64,000 nucleotides of DNA from Ampelomyces quisqualis (GCA_018398575.1 JAGTXZ010000009.1:1364001-1428000); one strand, 5' to 3'; shown: positions 43,779-56,232, counted from the first letter of the stretch. Notes: generated from the sequence alone by a model not told the origin. Program-made: numbers and translations.

Positions 43779-46055
43779 AAACAACAACAACAACAACAAC
43801 AGCAGCAGCAGCGGCAGCAGCAACAGCAACAGCAACGTACAAGCAGCTTCAGCACCCGGGGAAGCGTCGACTTCAGTATCCACTCGCCTACCAGTCCCAC
43901 AACTCCAATGTACTCCGCACCGCAGGAGTACCAGTACTTCAGTGCCACTAGTCCGATCGCCATCCCCTCTCCTTCCACACCGATGGGCTTCCCGATGCCG
44001 CAACATGGCGAGTATTTCGACTTCTTGCGTCCACAATCCAAGCTGAGTCGACAGCAAATACATCGAGGACCTCTCCAGAGGCTACAAACATCATTACATG
44101 TCCCATATGAAGAGAATGGCCTCTCTGCCTCATCTGCATCACTCGGTACATACAGTGATAGCGACTTTCCCTCGCCGGGTGAATACCCCCACACACCTGT
44201 GGATGAGTTTCCATTTGCGGATCCTTCCATGCCACGCTATTCTTCAGTTAGTTCCCACGACCAAGGCCCATTTGGTTCACTGGACAGCTTCTTCCTCAAC
44301 GAAGCCCCCCGTGCTTTACCCATGGCCGATGACATGAGTTCGAGTGTAAGCTCAGACCAGAGCATCCACGACTACGTCGAAACTAGCTCTACCCAGCAAT
44401 CTATGGGTCCACCTGTGTTCCCGGATGTTTTTGGTGAAGGGGAGATGTGCTCGAGTTTCAATGGATTCCAGCCAGGCTTCTCCTTTCTCCCTTCGGAGGG
44501 TACGTTTCCCTATGGCTCTGGCCCCCTGTCTCTAGATGTTCTCGCGCTCACCACTTCTATTCCTCAGAGTCTTGCAACCGCTTCGCACCTTTCCCCGCGG
44601 ATGCTATACCTTCTGGACTACTACGACAAATTTATATGCCCGGTACTGGTGGCTTTTGATACCCCGACGAATCCATACCGAATGCATATCATACACTTGG
44701 CCATGCAGAGCGAGGAGCTTCAGCATGCTATCGCAGCCCTAGCAACGAATAACATGCGCATGAGGGGCGGCATCGAGGGAAGAAGGCTCAGTCTACCCGG
44801 AGACTACCGCTTGATCCCAGATCACGCATACTCTCAGATGACGACCCGGGAGCTACGTGAAATGCACGGTCAGGCTACCACCGAAGAGAAGCATTACAAG
44901 ACGAAATCTATTGCACTGCTCAACAAGAAGCTGGTCGACTACACTGGGTCGCAGGACGACTCTGTGCTGGCTACCCTTTTGATATTATGTCTTTTCCATG
45001 TTTGCGATTCAGGATTTACAAAGTTCAAGACTCAGCTAGCGGGCGTGCAGAAGCTATTGAGCTTACGGGACAGGAGTGTACAATCGGATTTTGTTGGTTG
45101 GATCGAGACGTTCTTCACATGGTTTGATGTAATGACGGCTGCGGTCAACGATCGCGAAATCGAAGTTCGCGGCGACTCACTCGACATGATGAATCTAGGC
45201 TCCAACTTGGGCCACATGGAGCACCATTCCGGCTGCGAGGGGCGTCTGTTCAAGCTGATTGCGCGGCTCGGACGACTCAATCTATTGAGCCAGAACCGAC
45301 CGGTGCGCGATAACGATGACACGCCAACGTCATCGCCACGACCGAAGAAGCTCAACGACTTTTACTCTTTCAACTTTGACAACCTGGACGGCAATGGCTG
45401 GGGTACTCCCATCTATGAACATTCAAATCCAATGTCGCCATCGGCACGCGAAGACCCTCGCTCTGCTTTCTGGACCGAATGGAACGACCTGCGCATCCGA
45501 ATACAGGAGTGGGAGTTTGGCGATGCTGGTGAGGTCCCTGCAGACTTATGCGAGGCATCATCGTCCATGCTCGATATGACGCCTGCCCAAGCGGCATTGC
45601 TCCACATCAGCGAGAGCTTCCGTTACGCCGCACTCTTGTATATTGAGCGCCTAGCACATCCCACACTACCTGCCGGCGCACTCAACTTCCAGAATCTGGT
45701 CGCGCAGGGACTCTATCACATCTCGCAGATTGGTGTTACAAGCTGCGTCAACAAGTTTCTTCTGTGGCCACTCTTCATCATGGGCACAGAGTGCGTGGAC
45801 CAGGAGCACCGCGCTGTCGTGCGACAACGCTGTGTGGAGATCCAACGCGAGAGCGGCTTCTTCAACAACCTCAGCGGCCTCGAAGTTCTCGAGCGCGTGT
45901 GGAGCGAAGATGACGACTGGGTCGCCAACGACGGTAGCAATGGTGACGTGCTCATGCAGGCACCTCCGCGACCAGGCCCCTTCGGAACGCTGCAGCAGGC
46001 GTTCAGATGGAGAAAGGCAATGAATCGCGTCGATGGAGAGTACATTGTCATCTGA
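43320..46055 (+). CDS. Zn2Cys6 transcription factor with polyglutamine tract
   Basis: This uninterrupted frame encodes 911 residues. A basic N-terminus (RKRRRRAP) precedes the binuclear cluster C-x2-C-x6-C-x6-C-x2-C-x6-C (Cys43, 46, 53, 60, 63, 70), then TLTWGVGVASRGKLRGLSLP. A glutamine run at 129-172 (44 residues with one Lys and one Arg) is encoded mainly by CAA. A proline/serine-rich disordered region follows, and from about residue 400 comes a helical fungal-specific transcription-factor domain (LALTTSIPQSLATASHL... to the C-terminus). It is expected to be a nuclear DNA-binding regulator. Zn2Cys6 proteins often regulate neighbours, but the only near neighbour is HMG-CoA lyase, so the target is open. 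The CAA tract is likely length-polymorphic. Confidence 0.92.
43704..43835 (+). repeat. CAA/CAG trinucleotide repeat coding polyglutamine
   Basis: The repeat has 44 codons, almost all CAA in its first two thirds and CAG/CAA mixed at the end, with one AAA/Lys-type and one CGG/Arg interruption. It lies in frame in the Zn2Cys6 factor. Confidence 0.95.
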
Positions 46056-49000
46056 AAGCGATAGTCGGTGCATATCCATTTTGGGGTTCTGGGCATTTTA
46101 CCGGTCATGGATCAATGATTTCCATTGCCATGCACGATTGGACGGGTTTTTGGTGCAATAGATCTGCGGGTTGCAGGTTGCATGATGATGGGCTAGGGAA
46201 CAGGAAACAGGAACATGATGATATCCTTGAGGGTGGGCAATGTAATATCGCGCTCCTGACAAGAGTACTGCACATCGATCGGTCTCTCGACTCGAGCAAA
46301 GAGGCATACATGGGCAAACATTGGTATCCAAAGCAATGCAGGCAGCCCTACGAATCAAAGTAATTTCACACATCATCGTCAACATCATGACCCGTCTTTC
46401 ACGCGCACAGTCTCTCCGCACTCTGCAGTCTGCAGCTTCGCTGACACTGATCGCTCGGCCGCAAAGGCTGACCACTTCAACATGACAGCGTCCACTCAGG
46501 CGCACGAGCATGTACGAACACTACGCAGTGCGCACGGCATGTGCTGCTTGGTCTACACACGCAAATACGAGTGCATCGGCTGTTGTACGATGCGCGTCAC
46601 ACCTACGTCGCTCAGGCTTTCACCGGTAGAAGGCGAGCGTCAGCATTTGTGCGCCTTTTCATCTCCCGTGCAACACCTGGATAAGCCCATGTTCACATGT
46701 CCTGTCTTGCTTGTCATGGCATGCCAGGAACCATCTGTGCGGTGCGTTGTGTGTGTATGCAGAACACGATCCTCCTAGCCAACACGCGTTCCCAGCTGGC
46801 CATTGGACAAGGGAACCTGACTGCAACTGCTGATCGCCAACGAGCTCGTCTCCCTGCTTGTCCAACAGCATTCGCAGAGCCATTGTTCAGACAACCGCAC
46901 ACCACCATCGTGAATGAACATGGCACGCTCGCATCGCTCATTGGTCATGACCAAGTAACCCCGGGAAAAAGTTCGGGACGCCAACGAGCAGCTACACTTT
47001 CGGGGTCCCCGTTTGCCTCACACAAGGTTCCTCCTTGGCCGACGACAAAAGATGGCGATCCGAGAGCGTTCAACCGAGGGCGCGAAACTAACGTACTCCT
47101 ATTCCCACAGGTCTTGGACAGAAATAGTAGACGGCGTTTCAGGGCGCCGTGGTACGTCGGCGTCAGCGTGGATGTCGCCCGTACAACTTTGCTTGCGACC
47201 CATGGCTTGTCCGTAGTTTTTCTACGTCGTGTAGTGCGGTCACATAGCAGCCCGTTTGTGTGTAATGGTTGCACGCGTGACTCCTGTTGAAGAAAGTAAA
47301 TGAGTAACAAGTTGATTCCTAAGAAGTGATCGACCGAGAAGCCGGATGAGCTACCTCTATAGGCTAGCGCGGGTAGGAGCTAAGGATGACCCTTCCAACA
47401 AACTTCCACCTTGTTGCATGCAGATTTTCCGACCAGAACTTGTTTTTCCTTGCAGACATGCGTAGGTAGTAGAAGAAAGAAATGCCGTGGATATTCAGAG
47501 TTGCAGGGATACGCCACGAAAAGCGCCTTACCATACGAGACCAAAGGGTGGGACGATTCCACCTACCCCACGCCAATGAGCGGAATTCCACCCGGGACTT
47601 GCTGCCCCTTTAAAATAATACAATAAACCTTCGCATGGATCTACGAGCCCTCGGCCTCCAACCCACTTATATCCAGTCGAATAATAGGCGGTGCTCTTTC
47701 GAAGTACTCCAAGTCCAGCGGTTCCCCCCTGTACGGGCCCAGCCAAACACCGTCCGGAACGTGGGCGACACTTGCGTCTTATGTATAAGTGCTATTTATG
47801 TGCGGGGGAGAAGATAGCAGCCGGTACTTGTTGAACTTGCCGGGTCACTGTCCGTCTTAATTTAACTGGACTGGTGGGCCGCGGTGGGAGGAGCAGCATG
47901 TGAGAATGGGAGAGGCTGTCCGAGTCCATGTCCGAGGCGTTTTGAAGTGGTGAGTGTAGGAAAATTAGGTTCAGCAAAAGAGCAAATAATAATGGATGAA
48001 TCTAACTCGCACTTGTAGTCGATTGCATTGGGCGCTCCACCTTTGCTTCTCCACGCAGAAATCATGAATTCCACTTCATCATGGTGGCACTTTGGAAGGG
48101 CATTGATTTGTTGAAAGTATGCTTTCAATTCTCACGCTGCTTCTATTGCATTGCGAAACTCATTTGAGGATCCAAAGACGCTGGAGAACATACATGACCA
48201 CTGAACTTTGCGTGATCGAAGAAAGACACACCGCCTGTCGAAGTCATTCGTCCACAGATGCGGTCATGACAGTACAACAAATCCCGAGGAAGCATCACCC
48301 TCGGATCCACAGCAAAATGCAAATGGTACCCCGAAAGAACGTCCCAAGTCACTCGGCTTGGATGGCATAGACGACCCACTGAACCCACACAACTAGTCCC
48401 CGGCGCGAAGATGGTTCCAAGCATGCACAATATCAGGAACTTTCATGGAATTATTCGCTCCCTCGGTGTTCACGCCACGTATTGAACTCGCAACGTCAGA
48501 GCTCAACTCTACCAGGTTCATCACAACGTTGGCACCCTCGATATACCAGCTCGGCCTCGCTTTGGGCGGCCCCTTTGTAGCTCTTTTGAGCGAGATTTGA
48601 TTCTTCTCGATTCTGTTGGGCAATTGTCCCCGCGTCGTTCTATATCGAGTCGTGTGAGCCAGTTCTACTCAGTCGAAGAGCAAAACAGCATGGTCGTCCG
48701 GTCCTACGGTCGCCTACTGCAACCTGACACCTGGCTTTGACAGTTTTTCTTCTCTTTGGGCTCGGACTAAAAATCAACACGGCTGCTGCTGCAATCATCC
48801 TCTTCCGTAACAGATCTTATAACCCTCGCGTCCACGAAGCAGTTGTGCATGATAAGCTATATCCTGGACTCACAACATCTCGCTTACCCCCCAAGAAGCG
48901 GCCTCACAATCGGTCTCTTCATTCCTTCCGGTCGGTTTACTGCATGACCTGTTCGTTGGATCGGTTCCACCATTCCGGGAGCTTTTCCGGCATTAGAAAC

Positions 49001-51892
49001 ATGCGCATCTTCATGTCCTGCATGGAGTACATTGCCGACACGTACGGACCTCTGTACAGCGTGTGGCGCAATGGCTTCCAACGCGATTCTGTGCTACACT
49101 CTTGGTAGCACATTTCCTCTGTTCACTGCCTCAATGTTCCGTGGCTTAGACCCGTAGTGATTATATACTTTGCTCGAATGTCTAAGCATCCTAGCCTTCC
49201 AACTTTGCTGACTAAACGACGAAACAGTTGCTACAAACCCGACGAATCTGTGACTTGGATCAACAGACCTGGTTGGCTCACCCATTTGTTAATCCTATAT
49301 GCAGAGCCACTAGGTCACGTAGCCGACTCTATATAGTCCCTCCCACCTGGTCTCTTGACCTTACGTGATCTTAGGTAGAAGTCTTCACGCAGGCCCTCTC
49401 ATTTTACTGCCACAAGGAATCTCCAAAAGAGTCAAGAGAGGCCTGCTAGAGAAGGAAAAGTTACAACAAAACCTGCCTGTCCTGCTCCTAACCTTGTGCC
49501 AGCCGCAGCGTGGAGTAAATGGCCCTCTTTAGAGTCTGCACTGCGTGACTGCTCTCTAGACGCTATAGCCTGCATGTGATATTCCGGGGAACCCGTTCGC
49601 CGCACGCGATCTTCCCGCAGCACGGTACGCGTCAGCGGCTGCTGGGCGGAAAAATTCACGAACGGACTCTCCGTACTCCACTGTGGCTTGCAGCCAAGTG
49701 CCAGAGGTGTCACGTCAAAGAGGCAACCAAAAAAAAACGACAAAGAAGTGTAGTGTCGGCCTAAGTTGCTGGATTGGGTGTGATGGACAGTAGATGACGC
49801 CGCGGGATGGTGATTGGGTGGTTATGTGCCAAAGCGTGGAATCGTGACGTGAGAGGAACAACGTGATTTGGAGAAGAGAATACGACGTCCCTTATCTACA
49901 CGATGTACGGAGTACTCCGTACGGAGTATAAATTTGTGTATTGTGGAACGTGAATCTTGGTGGTCTAATTGCGGACAATTCGTGCACTCGCCAACTTTGA
50001 ACCTCCACTCTTATCATCACCAGTTCTTGACTTGCATTTCAGGCTTGTAGTTTCAGATAGTAGCTGCGTTTCGAACGACCTGGAGAGAGACGTTTTAGAC
50101 GCATTCTAGCGTTGCGAGCTTGCGAAAGAACTCATGGAAGCGCTCTATATGCCATTTGACGTTCAATCAAACTCTTTAGACTCACAGATTATTTCTCGAT
50201 GGTTAGGACTCGGCTCGTTGCGAGCGCATTCCGTGTCATACTCATGAGCGGCTTGACGAGCTTTGCATACCAGTACTGCAAACCGGCACTGTAGAAACAT
50301 GATCTCCACACCATCCACTGCCACTGCATTAAGATTCTATGTATTCCTTGCCTCCCGAGCCTCCACGCCTCTGACATCCACGCCAGACTCTCATCGCAAC
50401 TTATTTGCCAAGCATAACGTATCTTGACTTGCTCAACATCTCGACGTCAACATCATCCTACACGGGAAAACTTGCTTCCATTGTATCCTTATCTCTACAC
50501 TATGACCTCTATCTCCACACCTAAGGATAATGTGTATGCAAGACACGGCCCCTCCCCATCGTGAATGCTTGTCGCTCGCACGATGATTTCTCAGCACGAT
50601 CCTGGATCGCCCAGCCAGGAACAGGAACAGGAACAACGTCAGAGAATACGCAAGTCGTCCCGCCCATTCCCCCACGCGCCACAGCCGCCCATCTGAAGCA
50701 CGCCACACCGCCCCAATCTCATGCAAACAAACATTTTTCCTCCTTCACTACTGTGTTCCATTTACCGATGGGTCCCTGCTCCGAATGAAATGCAACTCGC
50801 AAGTCTAGTCCAGACGTGACATCCCTGCTCGTCTTCCCGCGCTGCACAGCCTTGTGCAAATTGAGTTAGTACCTCCGGTTGGTTGTGCGCTAGCATGTGT
50901 ATGTATCATGCTACAGGCATGTACGGTGCAAGTCAGAGATGCCGCTTATCCAGATGCAGGGCCGTGAATCTTCTTGGTCTAGTTGGATGCTTGCGCTGGG
51001 ATGAAAGTATTGGTAGACGTGATTTTTGAGAATTTATAGATTTTGTGTGGACACCAGGCTTTGGATTCTGGATACATATCAACGTCGGACATGCTTCCTG
51101 TACAGATTGTACATCTGCCCACTTTGCAATGCCCGGTCCTGCAGCCTACGCATAACTGCCAGGTACCAAGTCACACAGCCACATTTAGCATGCATCAATA
51201 GCTTAATCGATAGCTCCAGTCATGCAGGTAAATGACGCCAGGCTGAAGAGGACGTGAGATATGCAATGGAAGGTGGGAAGAAGAGTAGCGGAATACTTCG
51301 GCTACGTTCGGTCAGGCAGGAATAATGCGGGCCAGCTGTGAGGGGCCGTGCTTCGATACCGTTCTCGAAGATGTGGTGAACGGTGATAGAGCTTTGTTAT
51401 CCAGCTTCTTGATGCGGAACAGTATGGCTCAAGGTTGAATGTACCGACAGGCTTTCGGGAGACGACAATGTTTCCTTATTGCTGGGAGCGTCAAGTGAGT
51501 TGTTCACTACATGCCTGATAGCGAACAAGCATACACGATCCGCGGGGCGGTAAGCCACATTGGGAAGGTGCGAAAGGCAAATCAACACATCTCCATATTG
51601 CAGTGGTAGCTTCGCATGGACAGAGCAGATAGCCGTTTGGCGGTCGAGAACAGCGTGCGGGGAATGTGGCTGGCTAACCGGCACGGTCGGTTACGGGCTC
51701 CATGCGGCAAAGGCGGTAGGATCTAGTGAGAGTGTCGGAGTATTTTTCCGTTGGTGGTCATGCAACGGAATTCTTAGACAATTAATCTTTAGGGCGTGAA
51801 ATGATGCGACGAATAAAGGGTCCATTGTATTCACACACCATATATTCGCTATAACTCCTTGTAGATGCTAACCAATACAGTGATACGGGCCC
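46056..51892. other. 5.8-kb gene-poor interval
   Basis: No gene is supported here although the base composition is ordinary and not RIP-like. Frames are short, lie on both strands, and do not join across plausible introns into anything recognisable. The longest (48737-49108 plus, 46945-47310 minus) show no domain. A TACGGAGTA triple-overlap palindrome lies at 49906-49928. The interval could hold long non-coding transcripts, unrecognised small genes or old decayed genes. Confidence 0.55.
49906..49928. repeat. Overlapping TACGGAGTA / TACTCCGTA palindrome
   Basis: TACGGAGTA (49906-49914), TACTCCGTA (49913-49921) and TACGGAGTA (49920-49928) overlap by two bases each, making a nested palindrome. 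Single copies of the motif occur elsewhere in the window outside coding exons. Confidence 0.85.
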
Positions 51893-54285
51893 CTACAAGC
51901 TCATCTCGTCAGCATCGTCCTCTTTGTAACTAACTCGTGTTGTAGCCCTGCCAGACTTTTTGCGTGATGGTGTCGGGCGTGCAGCTCGCTTCTGCACTGC
52001 TGGAGCTTCGTCTTCGGTACCTACATCACTAAGCGGAGGGGAGCTTAGATGATCATCTTCGTCCGAAGGGGACGGGGTTGGCGCGGATTTTGGCGTCTTC
52101 TTGGTTAAAGTGGCTGCCCGCTTGGGCGCCGATGTCTTGGCTGGTGTTTTGACATCGTCGAGAGGGGCAGCTTCACCTGTGACTGAAGCCTCCTCGCCGG
52201 CGGCTGCAGCAGTCTTACGCTTTTTCTTTGCGGGTGTAGCGGCGCCTTCGTCTTTTTTCTTGATGATGCGTTTTGGGGGTCTAAGCCAGTCCTCCATACT
52301 AGGAGGCCAGTACACTCGACCCTCCGGTCCTCCCATACCTACCTCTTCATCGGGCACGACTGGAGGAGGAACGTCTTCTTCCTCGATATCTTCGACCTTC
52401 GCCTCTAGATCGTCGAGATCATCAGTCTTCTTCTTACTTTTCTTAACTGTCTTCTTTGGCTTTGGCTTCCACGGCCTGTTCTCATCTTGCCGCTGATGTG
52501 GCAGAATGTCATTGAATGTGTGAAAACCCGGGAGTTTGAAGGTACGCATCAGCTCGAACACGGCTTGCTCCTTGTCCTTTGCCTCAATCATCAGATCCAT
52601 GGTGTCTGGGCATGGTGGAAGAGTCATCACTCGAGGAGAGTGCTTTCTCCGCTTTGTGCGACCGATCGCATCAGGACACGATTCAGAGTAGTGCATCTTG
52701 GGTGTAATACCCTTCTTTGTCCAGGTCTCAAGAATGGCTGGATAGAGTTCCATGATGTCCTTTGTGCCTTCCCGAATCTGCGTTGCATCGAAGATGATGT
52801 TGTGATGATGGTAGTCAAGCACCATGGGGATGTTCAGCTCCTGACAGAGGGGTAGCAGTTCATGCACCGACCATACCACATCATCATTCTCGAGCACAAG
52901 ACGGTTCTTGACACTTTGCGGCAGTTTGGCGTAGTTCTCCTTGAACCTGGCGATAGCAGCTGGCTTGTCACCGTAAGCACCACCGAGGTGTAGAATCATC
53001 ACAGCATCTCTGTCTTGCTGTTCAGGAAGCTTTAACAGTGAGAGTAGTTCGTCGTGAAAGTCCAGGTCTCGAAGGGCGTTGTCAATAACCTGCTTGCGTG
53101 GCGAGCCCAACTGCGTGAACTGGCCTGGGTGGGTTGTGACCCTGTGACCCAGCTCGGCGATGACTTTGCCAACGTCGCGAAGTGTGTCTGCCGCAAAGGG
53201 CTCGAGCTTGTAACCATATTCTTCGTGGCTTGCAAACGGGAACATCTCACTGCTTAGGCGCATGAATTTGATGCCGTACTTGTCGTTCCAGCGGACCATC
53301 TTGGCAATATCCCGCGCATTGGCGAGACCCAGCTCCTCGACATAACGCATGCCTCTTGCAACATCTGCGGGCTGGTCCTTATCTGGACGATTCTTTGTGG
53401 CGTGTTCGGGGTGCGAGGGGTCTTTCAGAGGATGCCGATGCTCGAGGATGCTTGCAATGCGACAAGTTCGAGAGCTGAATACGGGAGGATTTGCATTGCG
53501 GAGGTACGTGTTGAGGCAGGCCTAATGCATAAGTTAATTGAAGTTACATAGCAAGTATACGAGGCACATACGTAGCCTAACCGTCCTTTCCACGGCAGGG
53601 GAAGATAGTCGGAGTTTACTGGTGGTGGGCGTGACAGGGCTTCCTTGATCTCCACTTCGTCTTCTTCTAGCCCTTCGGCGTCTTCAGGGTCGCCGGTCAT
53701 GCCATTGGGTTCTGTAGGGGCGGAGATGCTCTGCGCGACGCCATTCACCGTCACACCTTTGCTTTCCTCGGGCTCAACTTTGGCCTGTGGTGCAGGGGCC
53801 TTCTTTCGCCTGCCTTTATTCGCAGGGGCTTCGGCTGATGGGTTCTCGGTGGCGGCATCTTTGGCGGCACCATCGACCGTGCCATTACTCATACCGGGTG
53901 TTAAATGAGACGTCGGTTGACCATACTCGTGTCCATCTGGCGAGGCCCGCAAGGCAGACACCCCGTCCAGCACGGCGGGGTTGGTGTTTGGGTTGGTAGA
54001 CACATTTTTGCCCCCACGGGAAGATTGACGACGCGTTGGTTTGGGCGCGTCGCTGGTGATGCTGGGACGCAAAGGCACCTCTGTGTGGCGTATCCGTACT
54101 TTGGACCTGTCTACGACTGGCGTTTCAGCCGCTGTTGACAACGTAGCTGCTACAGTGGAACGTTTTCGTTTGGCCATATTCGGAAAAGATGGGGGAGCTC
54201 CAAGGCTTCGGGTAACGAGTGGAGCGCGATGCAGGACACGATGCGCGAAACAAAGGGTTAGGTTGTGAACGGTTCGAAGCATCAA
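51893..54285 (-). CDS. uve1: UV damage endonuclease UvdE (Uve1)
   Basis: Two exons (54285-53572 and 53521-51893, minus strand) give 780 residues from the first ATG, or 744 from the second at 54177. UvdE nicks DNA 5' of UV photoproducts and other lesions and starts alternative excision repair. The TIM-barrel domain starts at RLGY-ACLNTYLR and contains metal-site segments MRLSSEMFPFASH, HPGQFTQLG, LHLGGAYGDK, LENDD, VLDYHHHNI and MHYSESC. The N-terminal 230 residues and the C-terminal 200 are charged and disordered, with basic nuclear-type signals (MAKRKRS; KKTVKKSKKK). The longer form adds an arginine-containing leader (MMLRTVHNLTLCFAHRVLHR) that looks like a mitochondrial presequence. Dual targeting is known for fungal Uve1. 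The intron joins phase 0 with a GTATGT donor. Confidence 0.93.
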
Positions 54286-55188
54286 TCTTCTCCCTCAGGT
54301 TATGTTGCTACTGCTCACCGAGATGGGAGAAGAAGAGCAGCTCCAGGGGGAGATTTGCTTTGCCAGGCGCATTTCCGCGGTTTAGCGCATCGACTTTCAC
54401 GACTACGTCACCGTTGAAGTTGTGATGATGGTGGTGATGCTTCCAGATCGAGATTCGCGATCCCGATAAGCGAGAGATGCCGTGCAAGGGCTCCACCAGC
54501 CAAACTAGCACCTTGTCATCTCGTCCTTGTCATGAACAAAGATGCAATATTTCTGTTTCAGAACCTGCCATGCTGACCGAAAGAAGCCCAGCCTTTCAAC
54601 CACAGCAACAAAGAGTCTTGCACCATGCGCCGGTCATTGGAGATAACCTTGTAGCAGGTGTCGTCTGCGGCGAAGGTCTCCTAGCAGAAGAGAAGGAAAG
54701 AGTTGGAGTACTTCAGACGCGTCTTTTATATGCAAATATCTCCCTTCATGCGCCCTCGTACCGCCGGGGCTGCTTCTAGAGCTGGTCACGTGACCATGGC
54801 ACGTCTCGATACCTAGAACGACACAAAATTGTGGCCAACGCCTGTCAATTGTGGTAATATCCACAGCGCCGAAAGCAGGAATGAAGAAAGATTTGAGCAA
54901 GGAAGAGCTGATACCAAAGATGAAGGAGGTACTCAAGGGCAAACCGTAAACTGCTCCGGACTTTAGTCCGGTGCTTTCACTGACATACACAACAAGATTC
55001 TCTCGTCAATATCCCTTGTTCAATTAGAACTTCCTTATCTGGACCATTGTCTCCATTGAGTTGACTCTTATCTGGCACAAGATTGGTGACGTCTACTCGA
55101 TCACATCGACTGGGTAGCTCATCCCTTTTTTCACGAGTGTAACTGGCATGTTGGGACTTATATACGCGTACATTCGACAAAAATAGAG
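54286..55188. other. Intergenic region upstream of UvdE
   Basis: No confident gene is present. A plus-strand stretch ending at 54949 reads MKKDLSKEELIPKMKEVLKG and a stop and looks protein-like, but it is only 22 codons from ATG and no upstream exon could be joined. A TGATGATGGTGGTGATG run is at 54421-54437. A TATATA box lies at about 55160. Confidence 0.5.
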
Positions 55189-55385
55189 ATGTCCAAGGTA
55201 GTTAGCTACGCGTCATCAATGATCAAGCTAACTTGTTTTAGTACAATAGTGTTTCGTTTAATGATGACGAGCAGAAGCTGACAGATGAAATCGTTGAGGA
55301 AGGTGAAGAAGAGCTTGAAGAGATCGAAGCACCTACTCAGGAGCATACCAATATAAAGCTTGCTCGGCGACATAATTTTGCATAA
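55189..55385 (+). CDS. Small acidic protein, 50 residues, two exons (new)
   Basis: ATG TCC AAG (55189-55197) is followed by a GTAGTT donor, a GCTAACTT branch site and a TTTTAG acceptor. The second exon, 55242-55385, continues in phase 0. The product begins MSKYNSVSFNDDEQK, is dominated by glutamate in the middle (about residues 19-30), and ends ARRHNFA. A TATATA box lies about 30 bp upstream. No signal peptide or known motif is seen. The correctly phased 44-nt intron with all three splice elements, the promoter element and the biased composition argue for a real gene, though it is too short for certainty. Function unknown. Confidence 0.5.
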
Positions 55386-55788
55386 ATCCTGGAGGGATTG
55401 CTGGATAGCTATATGGCAATTTCTCATGTGGCCGTGGACGTTGGTGCGCTTAGCATCAGCAAGACTACATTACTTTTGGGAAAGCTTGATCAATAGCACA
55501 CCAGGAATTGGAAAATAGGACGCAAGTCCTTCTTCCCATGACTATAGTTGTGATACTATGATTCTCGTTGCGCTGGTCTTGATGTAGAACGCTGACTCAA
55601 GCACCCGACGTCTTCTGCCAATGCTCATGCCATCACCCGCAGCTGTTCAGGCTTATGGACGGAGTAACGCCTTGTTACATCATCATCATCAGCCCCGTAA
55701 TCCAGACACTGCCAGGCACTGATAACCCACTCACACTCATCAACTTTCCATCGGTTACTACCCTCCATCTTCTTGTTCGTAAGCATAT
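55386..55788. other. Short intergenic region
   Basis: This 400-bp interval contains a CATCATCATCATCAG run near 55679. Nothing else was recognised. Confidence 0.55.
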
Positions 55789-56232
55789 CTAAACTTCGCG
55801 CTCTGCTAAAGTCTTCGAAGATTCGTCCAGCTCAAGCTTAGATAGCCGCGTTACAACAGCCTCGTCATTTCGGCTCTCATCTATAGTCTCCGCAGGCTCT
55901 CGGTCTGCTTTCACCGGAGAATCATCTTTCCAGAGCCAACAGACTGCATTCTTCTTAGTGCATTCATCGCCGAGCTCAGGGGCTTGTGTAGCATGGTCAT
56001 GGGTGGATGGCGGCGCAGTACACTGTCGGCAAGTCTTCTTTGTCGATTTCTGCATGATAGATTCAGCCTTCGTTCCGATCGGTAGGTTGGCGACGGTTCT
56101 GACTGCCAGTGTTTTGGGCGAAGCAACTCGAGAGGCCGGTAACTTCGTCTTTGGGCTCAAAGTAGCTAGCCAATCGGTCTTACCTGATGGAGTGACCAAA
56201 AGTCTAGTAACGGGCGCATACTCTGGGGCCAA
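55789..56232 (-). CDS. Hypothetical protein beside transposon relic
   Basis: This 147-codon frame starts MAPEYAPVTRLLVTPSGK. It has a basic N-terminal half, a cysteine/histidine cluster (CRQC, then THDH, then C and C over about 35 residues) and an acidic helical tail (RLSKLELDESSKTLAERE). Composition looks protein-like and codon use resembles the neighbours more than the AT-rich block starting about 90 bp upstream. No known domain was recognised. A plus-strand 119-codon frame overlaps it, so strand and reality are uncertain. Confidence 0.4.
   Translation of the reverse strand: MAPEYAPVTRLLVTPSGKTDWLATLSPKTKLPASRVASPKTLAVRTVANLPIGTKAESIMQKSTKKTCRQCTAPPSTHDHATQAPELGDECTKKNAVCWLWKDDSPVKADREPAETIDESRNDEAVVTRLSKLELDESSKTLAEREV

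Noticed and set aside
43535..44230. 231-codon minus-strand frame with a long polycysteine run
   Set aside because: The cysteine run is simply the reverse strand of the CAA/CAG glutamine repeat.
48737..49108. 123-codon plus-strand frame with a hydrophobic start
   Set aside because: The initial hydrophobic stretch looks like a membrane anchor, but the rest matches no family and no continuing exon was found.
54881..54949. 22-codon plus-strand frame with a helix-like product
   Set aside because: It is too short, an overlapping antisense frame is also open, and no upstream exon could be joined.
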